Source: Nocardioides litoris
GTDB taxonomy: Bacteria > Actinomycetota > Actinomycetes > Propionibacteriales > Nocardioidaceae
Assembly: GCF_006346315.1 (NCBI RefSeq)
Contig: NZ_VDMR01000001.1
Location: 992,001-1,056,000, forward strand
Direction of reading: 5' to 3'
Length of the DNA: 64,000 nucleotides
Shown: piece after piece, positions 27,039 through 35,360 of the stretch
Numbering within the stretch: the first letter of the stretch is position 1
Layout: every line of letters starts with the position of its first letter
The notes under the pieces: model-generated
What the model was told of the DNA's origin: nothing
The model's database searches: none
The model's input: only the letters and a program-made list of their open reading frames with translations
Position numbers and translations under genes: made by a program

Positions 27039-28753
27039 GAGGTCGCCACCGCCTCGCGGGTCACCAGCGCCCGGTACGCCGGCTCCGACCGCAGCAGGTC
27101 GGCGTGGGTGCCGGTGGCCACGACCACGCCGTCGCGCAGGAAGGCCACCTCGTCGACCGCGTCGAGCAGCAGCGGGCTGCTCGTGGTCACGACGGTGGTG
27201 CGACCGGCGCGCGCCTGCCGCAGCCGGGCCGCGACCCGGGCCTCGGTGTGGGCGTCGACGGCCGAGGTCGGCTCCACCAGCACCAGCACCTCCGGGTCGG
27301 CGGTCAGCGCGCGGGCCAGCACCAGCCGCTGGCGCTGGCCGCCGGAGAAGCTGCGCCCGCGCTCGGTCACCTGCGTGTCGAGCCCGTCGGGCAGGGCCTG
27401 GAGGATGTCCTCCGCGCTCGCGGTGCGCAGCGCCTCGACCACCCGGTCGCCGCCCTCGCCCGTGGTGTCGAGCCGGTCACCCAGCCGCCCGGAGAACAGG
27501 GCCGCGCCGGTGTCGGAGACGACGACCAGGCGGCGTACGTCGGCGCGGCGCATCGCGGTCAGCGGCACGCCCCCGAGGCTCACCTCGGCGGTGGGCTCGG
27601 GGTCGCACATGCCGAGCCGGTCGGCCAGGCGCACGGCGTCCTCGCTGGGCTCGGTGACCACCGCGACCATCCGGCCCGCGGGGACCCGCAGGCCCGAGCG
27701 GGCGTCGAGGAGGTCGGCGCCGGTGGCGGGCGGGTCGGCCGGCTCGGCCGGGTCGTGGGTGTCGGGCTCGATGGCCAGCAGGCGGCACACGCGGGTGGCC
27801 GAGACCTTGGCCCGGATGAACTTGTTGGCGAACTCGGTCGCCGTGCGCAGCGGGATCATCAAGAACGCGGAGTAGCCGTAGAAGGCGACCAGGTCGCCGG
27901 CGCTGATGCGGCCCTCGACGGCGTACCGCGCGCCCAGCCAGACCACCGCGACCACGAACAGTCCGGGCAGGAAGACCTGCAGCGCGTCGAGCACCGACTG
28001 CAGCCGGGCCACCTCGACGCCGGCGCGGCGGGTGGCCTGCGACTCGCGCTTGTAGCGGTCGAGGAAGACCTGCTCGCCGCCGATGCCGCGCAGCACCCGC
28101 AGCCCGCCCACGATGTCGGTGGCGGTGTTGGACAGGTCGCCGAGCAGCTGGCGCTGGGCGGCGCTGCGGCGCTGCAGCGGGGACAGGAGAGGCCCGATCA
28201 GCAGCATCAGGCCGGGCACCCCGAGCAGCACGAGCAGGCCCAGGGTGGTGGAGGTCTGCAGCAGGATCACCGCGACGAGGACGAAGGAGACGATCGCGCC
28301 GGAGAAGCGGGCGCTGACGTCCATCACCTGGCCCAGGTGGGAGATGTCGCTGTTGCCGATGGCCACGACCTCGCCGGTCGAGACCTTGCGGGGCAGGGTG
28401 CCGCCGAGGTGGGTGGCGTGGCGGCCGGTGAGCTGGACGGTGCGGTAGGCCGCGACCAGCCAGTTGGTCACCGCGAACCGGTGCCGCATGATCCCGGTGA
28501 AGGCCTGCAGCAGCCCGATGGCCAGCATCAGCCCGGCGAAGGCCACCAGCGCGGAGGTGTCGCGGGCGGCGACGCCGCGGTCGATGGCCCGGCCCAGGAC
28601 GGCCGGCAGCACCGCCTGGCAGCTCATCCAGACGATGCCGAACGCCATGCCGCCGGCCAGGGTGCGCCACTGGCCCCTGGCCATCCACCACAGGAACCGC
28701 AGCGGGGTGCGGTGGTCGGCGGTCCCGGGGTGGGCGAGGGGGAGCGCGATCAC
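27035..28753 (-). CDS. ABC exporter half-transporter B (degenerate Walker motifs, intact signature)
   Basis: A 572-residue permease-ATPase with GTG start. Six membrane helices lie in residues 25-310. In the ATPase domain the Walker A region reads VAVVTEPSEDAVRLADRL, lacking the GxxGxGKS loop, and Walker B reads VLVLVEPTSAVD with Val where the Asp should be. The signature RSFSGGQRQRLVLARAL is intact. Paired with half A this leaves one complete ATP site (A Walker plus B signature) and one almost erased site. TAGCCT lies 6 bases before the GTG and may be the operon promoter. Confidence 0.92.
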   Translation of the reverse strand: MIALPLAHPGTADHRTPLRFLWWMARGQWRTLAGGMAFGIVWMSCQAVLPAVLGRAIDRGVAARDTSALVAFAGLMLAIGLLQAFTGIMRHRFAVTNWLVAAYRTVQLTGRHATHLGGTLPRKVSTGEVVAIGNSDISHLGQVMDVSARFSGAIVSFVLVAVILLQTSTTLGLLVLLGVPGLMLLIGPLLSPLQRRSAAQRQLLGDLSNTATDIVGGLRVLRGIGGEQVFLDRYKRESQATRRAGVEVARLQSVLDALQVFLPGLFVVAVVWLGARYAVEGRISAGDLVAFYGYSAFLMIPLRTATEFANKFIRAKVSATRVCRLLAIEPDTHDPAEPADPPATGADLLDARSGLRVPAGRMVAVVTEPSEDAVRLADRLGMCDPEPTAEVSLGGVPLTAMRRADVRRLVVVSDTGAALFSGRLGDRLDTTGEGGDRVVEALRTASAEDILQALPDGLDTQVTERGRSFSGGQRQRLVLARALTADPEVLVLVEPTSAVDAHTEARVAARLRQARAGRTTVVTTSSPLLLDAVDEVAFLRDGVVVATGTHADLLRSEPAYRALVTREAVATS

Positions 28754-28823
28754 CGATCGAGGCTACGGAGCGCGGCGCCCCGTGATCCACTCGTTATCGC
28801 TGCGGCGCGGCCGCTGCGGCGGA

Positions 28824-29363
28824 TCAGCCCGCGAGGCCCTCCACGACCTCCGCGCCGGGCAGGTCGGCGGTGGTGCGGCCGGGCAGGAGCAGCTTGGACC
28901 GGCGCACGCCGGAGCCGATGACCACCACGTCGGTGGTGGTGACCCGGGCGTCGACCAGCAGCCGCCAGCCGGTCGGCAGGCCGACGGGCGTGATGCCGCC
29001 GTGCTCCATGCCCGACTCCTCGACCGCCCGCTCCATCGGCAGGAACGAGCACTTGCGCACGTCGAGGAGCCGCTTGACGACCCCGTTGACGTCGGCACGG
29101 GTGTCGGCGCGCACCAGGCAGGCCGCGACCCGCTCCTCGCCGCCGCGGCGCCCGGCGACCAGCACGCAGTTGGCGCCGGTGTCCATGCCGAGGTCGTACG
29201 TCGCGGCGAGGGTCGCGGTGTCGGCGAGGTCGGGGTCGATCTCGACCACACCGGTGGCGGCCGCGTGCTCCCAGGAGGTGAGCGCGGCCGCCACCGGCGG
29301 GGCCAGCAGGTCGGTGCGGTCGAGGGCCGGCACCGTGGTCAGGGCTCCGAGGGAGGGCGTCAC
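28824..29363 (-). CDS. YbaK/EbsC-family aminoacyl-tRNA editing protein
   Basis: A 179-residue protein of the YbaK/ProX deacylase fold. Landmarks are DTGANCVLVAGRR, RKCSFLPMERAVEESGM and HGGITPVGLP, the last matching the conserved glycine-rich substrate loop. Family members hydrolyse mischarged aminoacyl-tRNA, often Cys- or Ala-tRNA(Pro). GTG start at 29363 overlaps the stop of the upstream small membrane gene (GTGA), making it the last gene of a three-gene operon with the PspC protein. Whether editing is its role here is unproven. Confidence 0.85.
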   Translation of the reverse strand: MTPSLGALTTVPALDRTDLLAPPVAAALTSWEHAAATGVVEIDPDLADTATLAATYDLGMDTGANCVLVAGRRGGEERVAACLVRADTRADVNGVVKRLLDVRKCSFLPMERAVEESGMEHGGITPVGLPTGWRLLVDARVTTTDVVVIGSGVRRSKLLLPGRTTADLPGAEVVEGLAG

Positions 29364-29662
29364 GCCTCCATGGTCCCAGCCCGGCGGCGTGCGGCCCGGC
29401 GGCGGTCGGCGGCGACCAGGCCGACGAGCCCGGCCGCGCCGGCGAGCACCCACGGCACGGGCAGCAGCCACCGGATGTCGTCGTCGGCGACGACGTCGAA
29501 GGCCACCAGCGCCCACACGACGGTGAGCCCGGCCAGGGCGACGCCCATGACGAGGTGGCCGACGTTGACGGGGTGGCGGGCGGGCAGGGTGGTGCCCGGG
29601 TCGCCGGTCGGGTCGGTGGTCGGGCCCGGTGCGGGGGCGGTCTCGAAGGTCTCGGTGCCCAT
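29360..29662 (-). CDS. Small membrane protein, two helices
   Basis: A 100-residue protein. An N-terminal Pro/Thr-rich segment of 30 residues is followed by two hydrophobic helices, LVMGVALAGLTVVWALVAF and LLPVPWVLAGAAGLVGLVA, and a basic tail [11 protein letters not shown]. It is coupled to both neighbours by ATGA (29660-29664 region) and GTGA overlaps. It is probably an accessory of the PspC protein encoded just upstream. No family assigned with confidence. Confidence 0.82.
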   Translation of the reverse strand: MGTETFETAPAPGPTTDPTGDPGTTLPARHPVNVGHLVMGVALAGLTVVWALVAFDVVADDDIRWLLPVPWVLAGAAGLVGLVAADRRRAARRRAGTMEA

Positions 29663-30831
29663 CAGCTCTCTCCTGCGCGGTCGACCCGGATCTCGCCGAG
29701 GGCGACCCGGGTGTCGAGGGTCAGGCGGGGCGCGTCGGTCCCGCCGTCGACGGTGGTGGTCCGCTGCCCGTCGGCGAGGCGGTCGCCGAGCACGGTGACC
29801 CCGCCCTCGTCGAGGTCGGAGCGCACGACGACGTCGACGTCGTCGGGCACGGTGACCTGGATCCGTCCGGCCACCTCGACCTCGACCTCGACGGTGCGGC
29901 CGTCGAGCGCCTCGGGGTCGGTGACCTGCGACAGGTCGAGGTCGATCTCGCCGAACGTCAGCGCGTAGCGGTCGGAGACCGCGGCCGTGGTCGTCGGTGT
30001 CGCAGCCACCCGGCCGGCGTCGACCCGGTCGGCGGCGGTGGCGCCGGCGGTGGCCACGGCGGCGAGCAGGCCGAGGGCGATGAGTCCGCCCGCGCGGCCC
30101 CAGAACGCCCCGAGCAGGAGCAGGCCCGCGCAGGTGCCCAGCGCGAAGGCCGGGTACGCCGAGCCCGGCACGTCGGCGCCGGCGAGGTCGGCGATGCCGA
30201 GCACGCCGACGCCGAGCGCGATGACGGCGAGCGCGTAGGGGAGGAGCAGCGGGCCACCGCGCCGCGGGCGCGCCGGCGGCACGGGTGCGGGCTTGGCGGC
30301 GCCGTACGCGGGCGGGGGTGCGGTCCACGTCGGGGGCGGGGTGCCGGCGTCGTCGGTCCGGCGCAGCCACGGGTGGGTGCGGCGGTGCTCGGTCGAGAGC
30401 GCGAGCACGACGACCAGGCCGACGACCAGCACGGGCCACGGGACGTCCCACCCGCCGACGGTGTCGCCGACGAGGGACAGCCCCGCGAGGACGAGGCCGA
30501 CGAGGAGGATCGCCGAGCGGCTGCGCTCGTCGGTCCGCACCACCGCCACCCCGGTCGCCTCCTCGGGCACGACGAGCCAGCACACGGCGTACAGCACCAG
30601 GCCGGCGCCGCCGAAGAGGACGAGCACGGCGAGGACGACCCGCACGACGAGCGGGTCGAGGTCGAGGTGGCGGGCCAGCCCGCCGGCGACGCCGGCGATC
30701 TTGCGGTCGTGGGCCGAGCGGCGCAGGCGGCCGAGGTCGCGGACCTCGTCGCGGGTGGTGCGGGGACCGGTGTCGGGGCCGTCGGCTCCGGGGTCGGGTC
30801 CCGGTGGGGCCTCGGGAGGGGTGGTGGTCAT
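29662..30831 (-). CDS. PspC-domain membrane protein with LiaF-like outer domain
   Basis: A 389-residue protein. Residues 40-105 form a PspC domain (RKIAGVAGGLARHLDLDPL, then a helix ending YAVCWLVVPEE). Further helices lie around 115-160 and 200-275. The last 110 residues have the beta-rich pattern RYALTFGEIDLDLSQV and VEVEVAGRIQVTVPDDVDV, like LiaF/DUF1707-adjacent adhesin-type domains. PspC proteins belong to membrane stress responses. It is divergent from a PspC-domain kinase, suggesting a joint signalling module. ATG 30831 is chosen as the start of the hydrophilic N-terminus. Confidence 0.85.
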   Translation of the reverse strand: MTTTPPEAPPGPDPGADGPDTGPRTTRDEVRDLGRLRRSAHDRKIAGVAGGLARHLDLDPLVVRVVLAVLVLFGGAGLVLYAVCWLVVPEEATGVAVVRTDERSRSAILLVGLVLAGLSLVGDTVGGWDVPWPVLVVGLVVVLALSTEHRRTHPWLRRTDDAGTPPPTWTAPPPAYGAAKPAPVPPARPRRGGPLLLPYALAVIALGVGVLGIADLAGADVPGSAYPAFALGTCAGLLLLGAFWGRAGGLIALGLLAAVATAGATAADRVDAGRVAATPTTTAAVSDRYALTFGEIDLDLSQVTDPEALDGRTVEVEVEVAGRIQVTVPDDVDVVVRSDLDEGGVTVLGDRLADGQRTTTVDGGTDAPRLTLDTRVALGEIRVDRAGES

Positions 30832-30989
30832 GGCTCCAGCCTGGGCGTCGGGGGCGTGCCGCACCATCGGGGAGACCCCTGGTCCGGGTCCGGTGGGCCG
30901 GGGTCGCTGGGCCGGGGTCGGGCTCAGGGTCGAGCCGGGGTCGCGCCCCCTGGGGAGCGTCCCCGCCCCGTGCCACGATGGGCGGCGCG

Positions 30990-32279
30990 ATGACCACCCT
31001 GCCCCCGCCGCCCGCCCGCCCCGTGCGGCGGGCCTACCGCGACCTGCGCGAGCCCGTGCTCGGTGGCGTCGCGGCCGGCCTGGCGCGCCACCTAAGGGTG
31101 ACGGTGCTGTGGGTGCGGGTCGGGTTCGTCGTGGCGACCGCGCTGAGCGGCCTCGGCCTCGCCCTGTACGCCGCGCTGTGGGTCTTCCTGCCCGCCGGCC
31201 ACGGCTTCGTGCACGCCGCCCCGGGCCTGGAGGGAGCGAGCCGTGACGGCCGTCGGCCCGGCGTGCAGCGCCGCTTCGCCGACGCCGGCCCGACGATCGT
31301 CCTCGGGGCCCTGGGCGTCGCGGCGGTCCTCTCCGTCGAGGCCCTCCTGGGTCGCGGCGCGGTGTTCTGGCCGCTGGCCATCGCCCTGGCCGGCGTCGCG
31401 CTGCTGTGGCGGCAGGCCGACCAGGCGCAGCGCGACCGGTGGTTCGACCGCACCGCCCGGATCGACCCGGTCCGTCTCGTGCTCGGCCGCGGCGGGCTGT
31501 CCTCGTGGCTGCGGGTCGGGGCCGGGGTCGCGCTGCTCCTGGCGGCCCTGTTCATCGTCGGGTTCGACGCCGGGTCGTGGGGCCAGGCGCAGGGCGCGGT
31601 CGTCGCGGGCCTGCTCGGCGTCGCCGCCCTCGCCGTGGTCCTCGGACCCTGGATCTGGCGGCTCGCGTCCGAGCTCTCCGACGAGCGGGCCGAGCGCGTG
31701 CGCACCCAGGAGCGTGCCGACGTCGCCGCCCACCTGCACGACTCGGTCCTCCAGACCCTGGCCCTGATCCAGAAGAACGCCGCCGACCCCACCACCGTCG
31801 CCCGGCTCGCCCGCTCCCAGGAGCGCGACCTGCGCGCCTGGCTGTACGCCGCCGAGGCCACCGACGACGCCACCGTGGCCAGCGCGCTGCGCGGCGTGGC
31901 GGCCGAGGTCGAGGACGCCCACGGCATCTCCGTCGACGTGGTCACGGTCGGCGACGCGCCGATGGACGAGACGCTGCGCCCGGTCGTGGCCGCCACCCGC
32001 GAGTCCCTCACCAACGCCGCCAAGCACGCCGGCACGCCCCGCGTCGACGTGTACGCCGAGGTCACCGAGACCGCGGTCGACGTGTTCGTCCGTGACCGCG
32101 GCGCCGGGTTCGACCCGGCCGCCGTGCCCGAGGACCGGCACGGCGTGCGCCACTCCATCGTCGACCGCATGGAGCGCCACGGCGGGTCCGGCGAGGTGCG
32201 CTCCGAGCCCGGCGCCGGCACCGAGGTGCGTCTGCACCTGCCGCGCGTCCCCAGCCCCGCCGAGGAGGCAACCGCATGA
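30990..32279 (+). CDS. PspC-domain sensor histidine kinase (NarL/LiaS class)
   Basis: A 429-residue membrane kinase; ATG 30978 is an equally open alternative. It begins with a PspC domain (LREPVLGGVAAGLARHLRV, then LYAALWVFLPAG). More helices lie between residues 95 and 235. The HisKA_3 phosphoacceptor helix is DVAAHLHDSVLQTLALIQ (about 248-265), and the ATPase domain has RESLTNAAKHAG, RDRGAGFDP and GSGEVRSEPGAGTEV. It should sense membrane state and phosphorylate the regulator that overlaps its end (ATGA). The divergent PspC protein is a likely partner. Confidence 0.92.
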   Translation: MTTLPPPPARPVRRAYRDLREPVLGGVAAGLARHLRVTVLWVRVGFVVATALSGLGLALYAALWVFLPAGHGFVHAAPGLEGASRDGRRPGVQRRFADAGPTIVLGALGVAAVLSVEALLGRGAVFWPLAIALAGVALLWRQADQAQRDRWFDRTARIDPVRLVLGRGGLSSWLRVGAGVALLLAALFIVGFDAGSWGQAQGAVVAGLLGVAALAVVLGPWIWRLASELSDERAERVRTQERADVAAHLHDSVLQTLALIQKNAADPTTVARLARSQERDLRAWLYAAEATDDATVASALRGVAAEVEDAHGISVDVVTVGDAPMDETLRPVVAATRESLTNAAKHAGTPRVDVYAEVTETAVDVFVRDRGAGFDPAAVPEDRHGVRHSIVDRMERHGGSGEVRSEPGAGTEVRLHLPRVPSPAEEATA

Positions 32280-32926
32280 CCGAGCCCACCACCGTCGTCC
32301 TGGTCGACGACCACGCCATGTTCCGCCGCGGGGTGCGCGCCGAGCTCGAGTCCGCCGGCGCGGGCGTCGTCACCGTCGTGGCCGAGGCCGCCGACGTCGA
32401 CGAGGCCGTCCGCGCCGTCGAGCAGCACGTCCCGGCCGTCGTGCTCCTCGACGTGCACCTGCCCGGCGGCGGCGGCGCCGAGGTCATGCGGAGGGCGGCG
32501 GCTCCCGAGACCCGCTACCTCGCCCTGTCGGTCAGCGACGCCGCCGAGGACGTCATCGGCACCATCCGCGGCGGCGCCCGTGGCTACGTCACCAAGACCA
32601 TCACCGGCCCCGAGCTGGTCGCCGCGATCCGGCGGGTCGCCGAGGGCGACGCGGTGTTCTCGCCGCGGCTGGCCGGGTTCGTGCTCGACGCGTTCGCCGG
32701 CTCCATCGAGGTCTCCGCCGTCGACGAGGACCTCGACCGGCTCACCGAGCGCGAGCGGGAGGTGATGCGGCTCATCGCCCGCGGCTACGCCTACAAGGAG
32801 GTCGCCAAGGAGCTGTTCATCTCCATCAAGACCGTCGAGACCCACATGTCCTCGGTGCTGCGCAAGCTGCAGCTGTCCTCCCGGCACGAGCTGACCCGCT
32901 GGGCCTCCGACCGCCGGCTCCTGTGA
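32276..32926 (+). CDS. LuxR/NarL-family response regulator
   Basis: A 216-residue regulator. The receiver domain has VLVDDHAMFRRG at the start, the phosphoacceptor Asp in VVLLDVHLPGGG (about residue 61) and the conserved Lys in GYVTKTITG. The C-terminal LuxR helix-turn-helix is LTEREREVMRLIARGYAYKE followed by VKTVETHMSSVL-like residues. It overlaps the kinase by 4 bases and the downstream lipoprotein by 4 bases, so all three are one operon. Targets are unknown; the flanking envelope genes are the natural candidates. Confidence 0.95.
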   Translation: MTEPTTVVLVDDHAMFRRGVRAELESAGAGVVTVVAEAADVDEAVRAVEQHVPAVVLLDVHLPGGGGAEVMRRAAAPETRYLALSVSDAAEDVIGTIRGGARGYVTKTITGPELVAAIRRVAEGDAVFSPRLAGFVLDAFAGSIEVSAVDEDLDRLTEREREVMRLIARGYAYKEVAKELFISIKTVETHMSSVLRKLQLSSRHELTRWASDRRLL

Positions 32927-33807
32927 CCCGCCCGGCCGTCGCTGCCCTCCTGGCGGCGCTGCTCGTCCTGGCCGGCTGCGGGTCGTCCGAGCCGGCCGCC
33001 GCCCCGACCTCCCCGCCGTCGGCACCCTCGGCGAGCGCCCCCGCCCCGACCCCGTCGGCCACCGCCCCGAGCACCGCGCCGCCCACGCGCGCCCCCGCGC
33101 CGGCGTACTCCACGTGGCCGCTGGGGGAGCGCACGCTGCCGCTGCGCCCCGACGGGTACGGCGAGGTGCGGCCCACCCCGCCGACGTTGCGCGACCGCCG
33201 CTACCCGACCCGCGACGTGCTGCCGCCCCCGCCGGGCGGTCGCTGGCGCGGCACGGTGGGCCCGGTCACGCCCGCGCTGGCGTCCCGCCTGGCGTGGGAG
33301 CCGGGGTGCCCGGTCGCGCTGGCCGACCTGCGCTACCTCACCGTCTCCTTCCGCGGGTTCGACGGCGCGCCCCACACCGGCGAGCTCGTCGTCGCCGCCT
33401 CGGTGGCCGACGACGTGGTCGAGGTCTTCCGCACGGCCTACGCCGCCGGCTTCCCGATCGAGGAGATGCGGCTGACCTCGCCGGCCGAGCTCGACCTGCC
33501 CCCCACCGGCGACGGCAACAACACCAGCGCCTACGTCTGCCGCCCCACGACCGGGCAGACCAGCGGCTGGTCGGCCCACGCCTACGGCCTGGCCATCGAC
33601 GTCAACCCGTTCCAGAACCCCTACGAGAAGGGCGACCTCGTGCTGCCCGAGCTCGCGTCGAGCTACCTCGACCGCGACCGGCGCCGGCCCGGCATGCTGG
33701 ACGCCGACGACGTGGTGGTGCGCGGGTTCGAGCGCGCCGGGTGGACCTGGGGCGGGGAGTTCCGCACCCTGCTCGACTACCAGCACCTCAGCGCGACCGG
33801 TCGCTGA
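32923..33807 (+). CDS. M15-family peptidase-like lipoprotein
   Basis: A 294-residue protein with GTG start overlapping the response regulator stop (GTGA). A lipoprotein signal AALLAALLVLAGC puts the modified Cys near residue 17, followed by a Ser/Pro/Ala-rich linker to about residue 60. The C-terminal domain has SGWSAHAYGLAIDVNPFQNP, the HxxGxAxD zinc site of M15 D,D-carboxypeptidases, and a later histidine in LLDYQHLS. It is probably an outward-facing peptidoglycan carboxypeptidase controlled by the two-component system. It overlaps the next, convergent gene by 20 bases. Confidence 0.88.
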   Translation: MTRPAVAALLAALLVLAGCGSSEPAAAPTSPPSAPSASAPAPTPSATAPSTAPPTRAPAPAYSTWPLGERTLPLRPDGYGEVRPTPPTLRDRRYPTRDVLPPPPGGRWRGTVGPVTPALASRLAWEPGCPVALADLRYLTVSFRGFDGAPHTGELVVAASVADDVVEVFRTAYAAGFPIEEMRLTSPAELDLPPTGDGNNTSAYVCRPTTGQTSGWSAHAYGLAIDVNPFQNPYEKGDLVLPELASSYLDRDRRRPGMLDADDVVVRGFERAGWTWGGEFRTLLDYQHLSATGR

Positions 33808-34891
33808 ACCCCACCTCGAGGCCCAGCCGTGCGGCCTCCTCGCCGATCGCGTCGTCGGGTCGCGGCCCGTCGTCCCACCAGGAGACCTCGAGCGCCCCAC
33901 CCCGACGCACCGTCGTGCCGCGCACGACGCCGCCCCGCACCACCAGGCCCGCCTTGCGGGTCACCGCCTCGCGCAGGGCCGGCGGCACGACGTGCTCGTC
34001 GGCGGTGCCGACCCCCATCACCCACTGGTCGTGGCCGGGCAGCAGCCGGACGGCGTCGGAGGGCTCGCAGCCGAGCAGGGCGTCGAGGTCGTCACGCGCG
34101 ACGTGGGCCGGGGTGCCCTCCACCTCGACGGCGGCGAGCTCGTCGGCCAGCCCGGTCCACCAGCGGTCGAGGCGCGCCCGGCCCGCGCTCAGGCCGCCGC
34201 CGAGCCAGTGGTGGACGTGGTCGGTGGTCACCGGCCCGTAGTCGCGCACGAAGTCGAGGACCGCGCGCGGACCGGCGTCCTCGAGGTCGGGCACGCCGCC
34301 CCAGCGCGGGTTGAGCTCGGGGAGCTCGAACCGGGGCCGTCCGTCCGGCGAGGTGGGGGCGATCCACAGGTCGCCCTGCCAGCACAACGGCTTGAGGAGC
34401 GTGCCGGCGCCGTCGTCGAAGACCGGCCGCAGGTGCCGGTAGGCCGCGTGGGCCGTCACGGCCGCGCCGAGCTCGCCCACGGTCAGCGGGCCCGCGGCGA
34501 GGGCCCCGCGCACGGCCGCGCGGAACGCCGGCCAGTCCTCGGCCCGCAGCCCGTAGTGCTCGACCCAGCTGCGGCGCTCCCACTGCCGGCCCGCCGCCCG
34601 CAGGGCCAGGTGCACGCCCACGTCCTCCGGCGTCGCGAGGTGCAGCGACCCGCGGAAGGAGAAGACGGTGACGACCGACCCCTCGGCGCGGGCGGCCGCC
34701 AGGTCGCCCGGCGCGCCCGCCGTACGACGCGCGGCGACGGCCTGCTCCGCGAGCCCGGTGTCGAGCGCGAGCACCGCACCGAGCCGACGTACGACGTCGG
34801 CGGGCGTCGTGCCCGCCGGGCCGACCGGGTCGAGCAGGTGCCGGCCCAGGCGCCAGGCCAGCGCGCGGTCCCACGTGCACGAGGGAGTCAC
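33788..34891 (-). CDS. Winged-helix DNA-binding protein (YcaQ/AlkZ-like)
   Basis: A 367-residue soluble protein. GTG 34891 is chosen because CAGGCT lies 7 bases upstream on the minus strand and the frame further up is antisense to another gene. It has RLGRHLLDPVG near the N-terminus and the repeated winged-helix pattern of the HTH_42 family, with RGSLHLATPEDV, LLPGHDQWVMG and LRRGGALEVSW-like blocks. Related AlkZ proteins unhook DNA interstrand crosslinks; the catalytic QxQ-type motif is not obvious here, so the activity is uncertain. Confidence 0.8.
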   Translation of the reverse strand: MTPSCTWDRALAWRLGRHLLDPVGPAGTTPADVVRRLGAVLALDTGLAEQAVAARRTAGAPGDLAAARAEGSVVTVFSFRGSLHLATPEDVGVHLALRAAGRQWERRSWVEHYGLRAEDWPAFRAAVRGALAAGPLTVGELGAAVTAHAAYRHLRPVFDDGAGTLLKPLCWQGDLWIAPTSPDGRPRFELPELNPRWGGVPDLEDAGPRAVLDFVRDYGPVTTDHVHHWLGGGLSAGRARLDRWWTGLADELAAVEVEGTPAHVARDDLDALLGCEPSDAVRLLPGHDQWVMGVGTADEHVVPPALREAVTRKAGLVVRGGVVRGTTVRRGGALEVSWWDDGPRPDDAIGEEAARLGLEVGFSDRSR

Positions 34892-34927
34892 GGCCGAGAG
34901 CCTGCCACTGGTCGCTACCCTCCGGCC

Positions 34928-35284
34928 ATGGAGACGGTCCGGCTGGTCCTGCTGGTGGTGCACATCCTCGGCTTCTCGGCGCTCATCGGCGGGCTGCTGG
35001 CCCAGGCCGGGCCGGGGGAGAAGAGGGTCAACGCCGCCATGCGCGACGGCGTCGGCACCGCCTTCGTCGCCGGCCTGCTCCTCGTCGGGGTGCTCGAGGG
35101 CCTCGACGAGTCGATCAACTACGCCAAGATCGCGGTCAAGACCGTCGTCGGCCTCGTGCTGCTGGTGCTGGTCATGGCCAACGTCCGCAAGGAGCGCATC
35201 CCGCAGGGCCTGTGGGCCGGGATGCTGGCGCTCGCGGTGCTCAACGTGTGCGTCGCGGTCCTCTGGGCCCCCGCCCACACCTGA
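34928..35284 (+). CDS. Small integral membrane protein, unknown function
   Basis: A 118-residue protein with four predicted helices: about residues 4-25, 42-60, 68-85 and 93-112. It begins METVRLVLLVVHILGFSAL and ends AVLWAPAHT. No enzymatic motif is present. TACCCT lies 6 bases before the ATG and may be its -10. It precedes pcrA by 76 bases on the same strand. The family is not recognised. Confidence 0.8.
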   Translation: METVRLVLLVVHILGFSALIGGLLAQAGPGEKRVNAAMRDGVGTAFVAGLLLVGVLEGLDESINYAKIAVKTVVGLVLLVLVMANVRKERIPQGLWAGMLALAVLNVCVAVLWAPAHT

Positions 35285-35360
35285 GCGCTCGACCTCCCGG
35301 GCCACCGCCGGCGGCACCGTGGCCCGGACTGTCCGTGGGCCGCCGTAGGCTGGGACCCAC

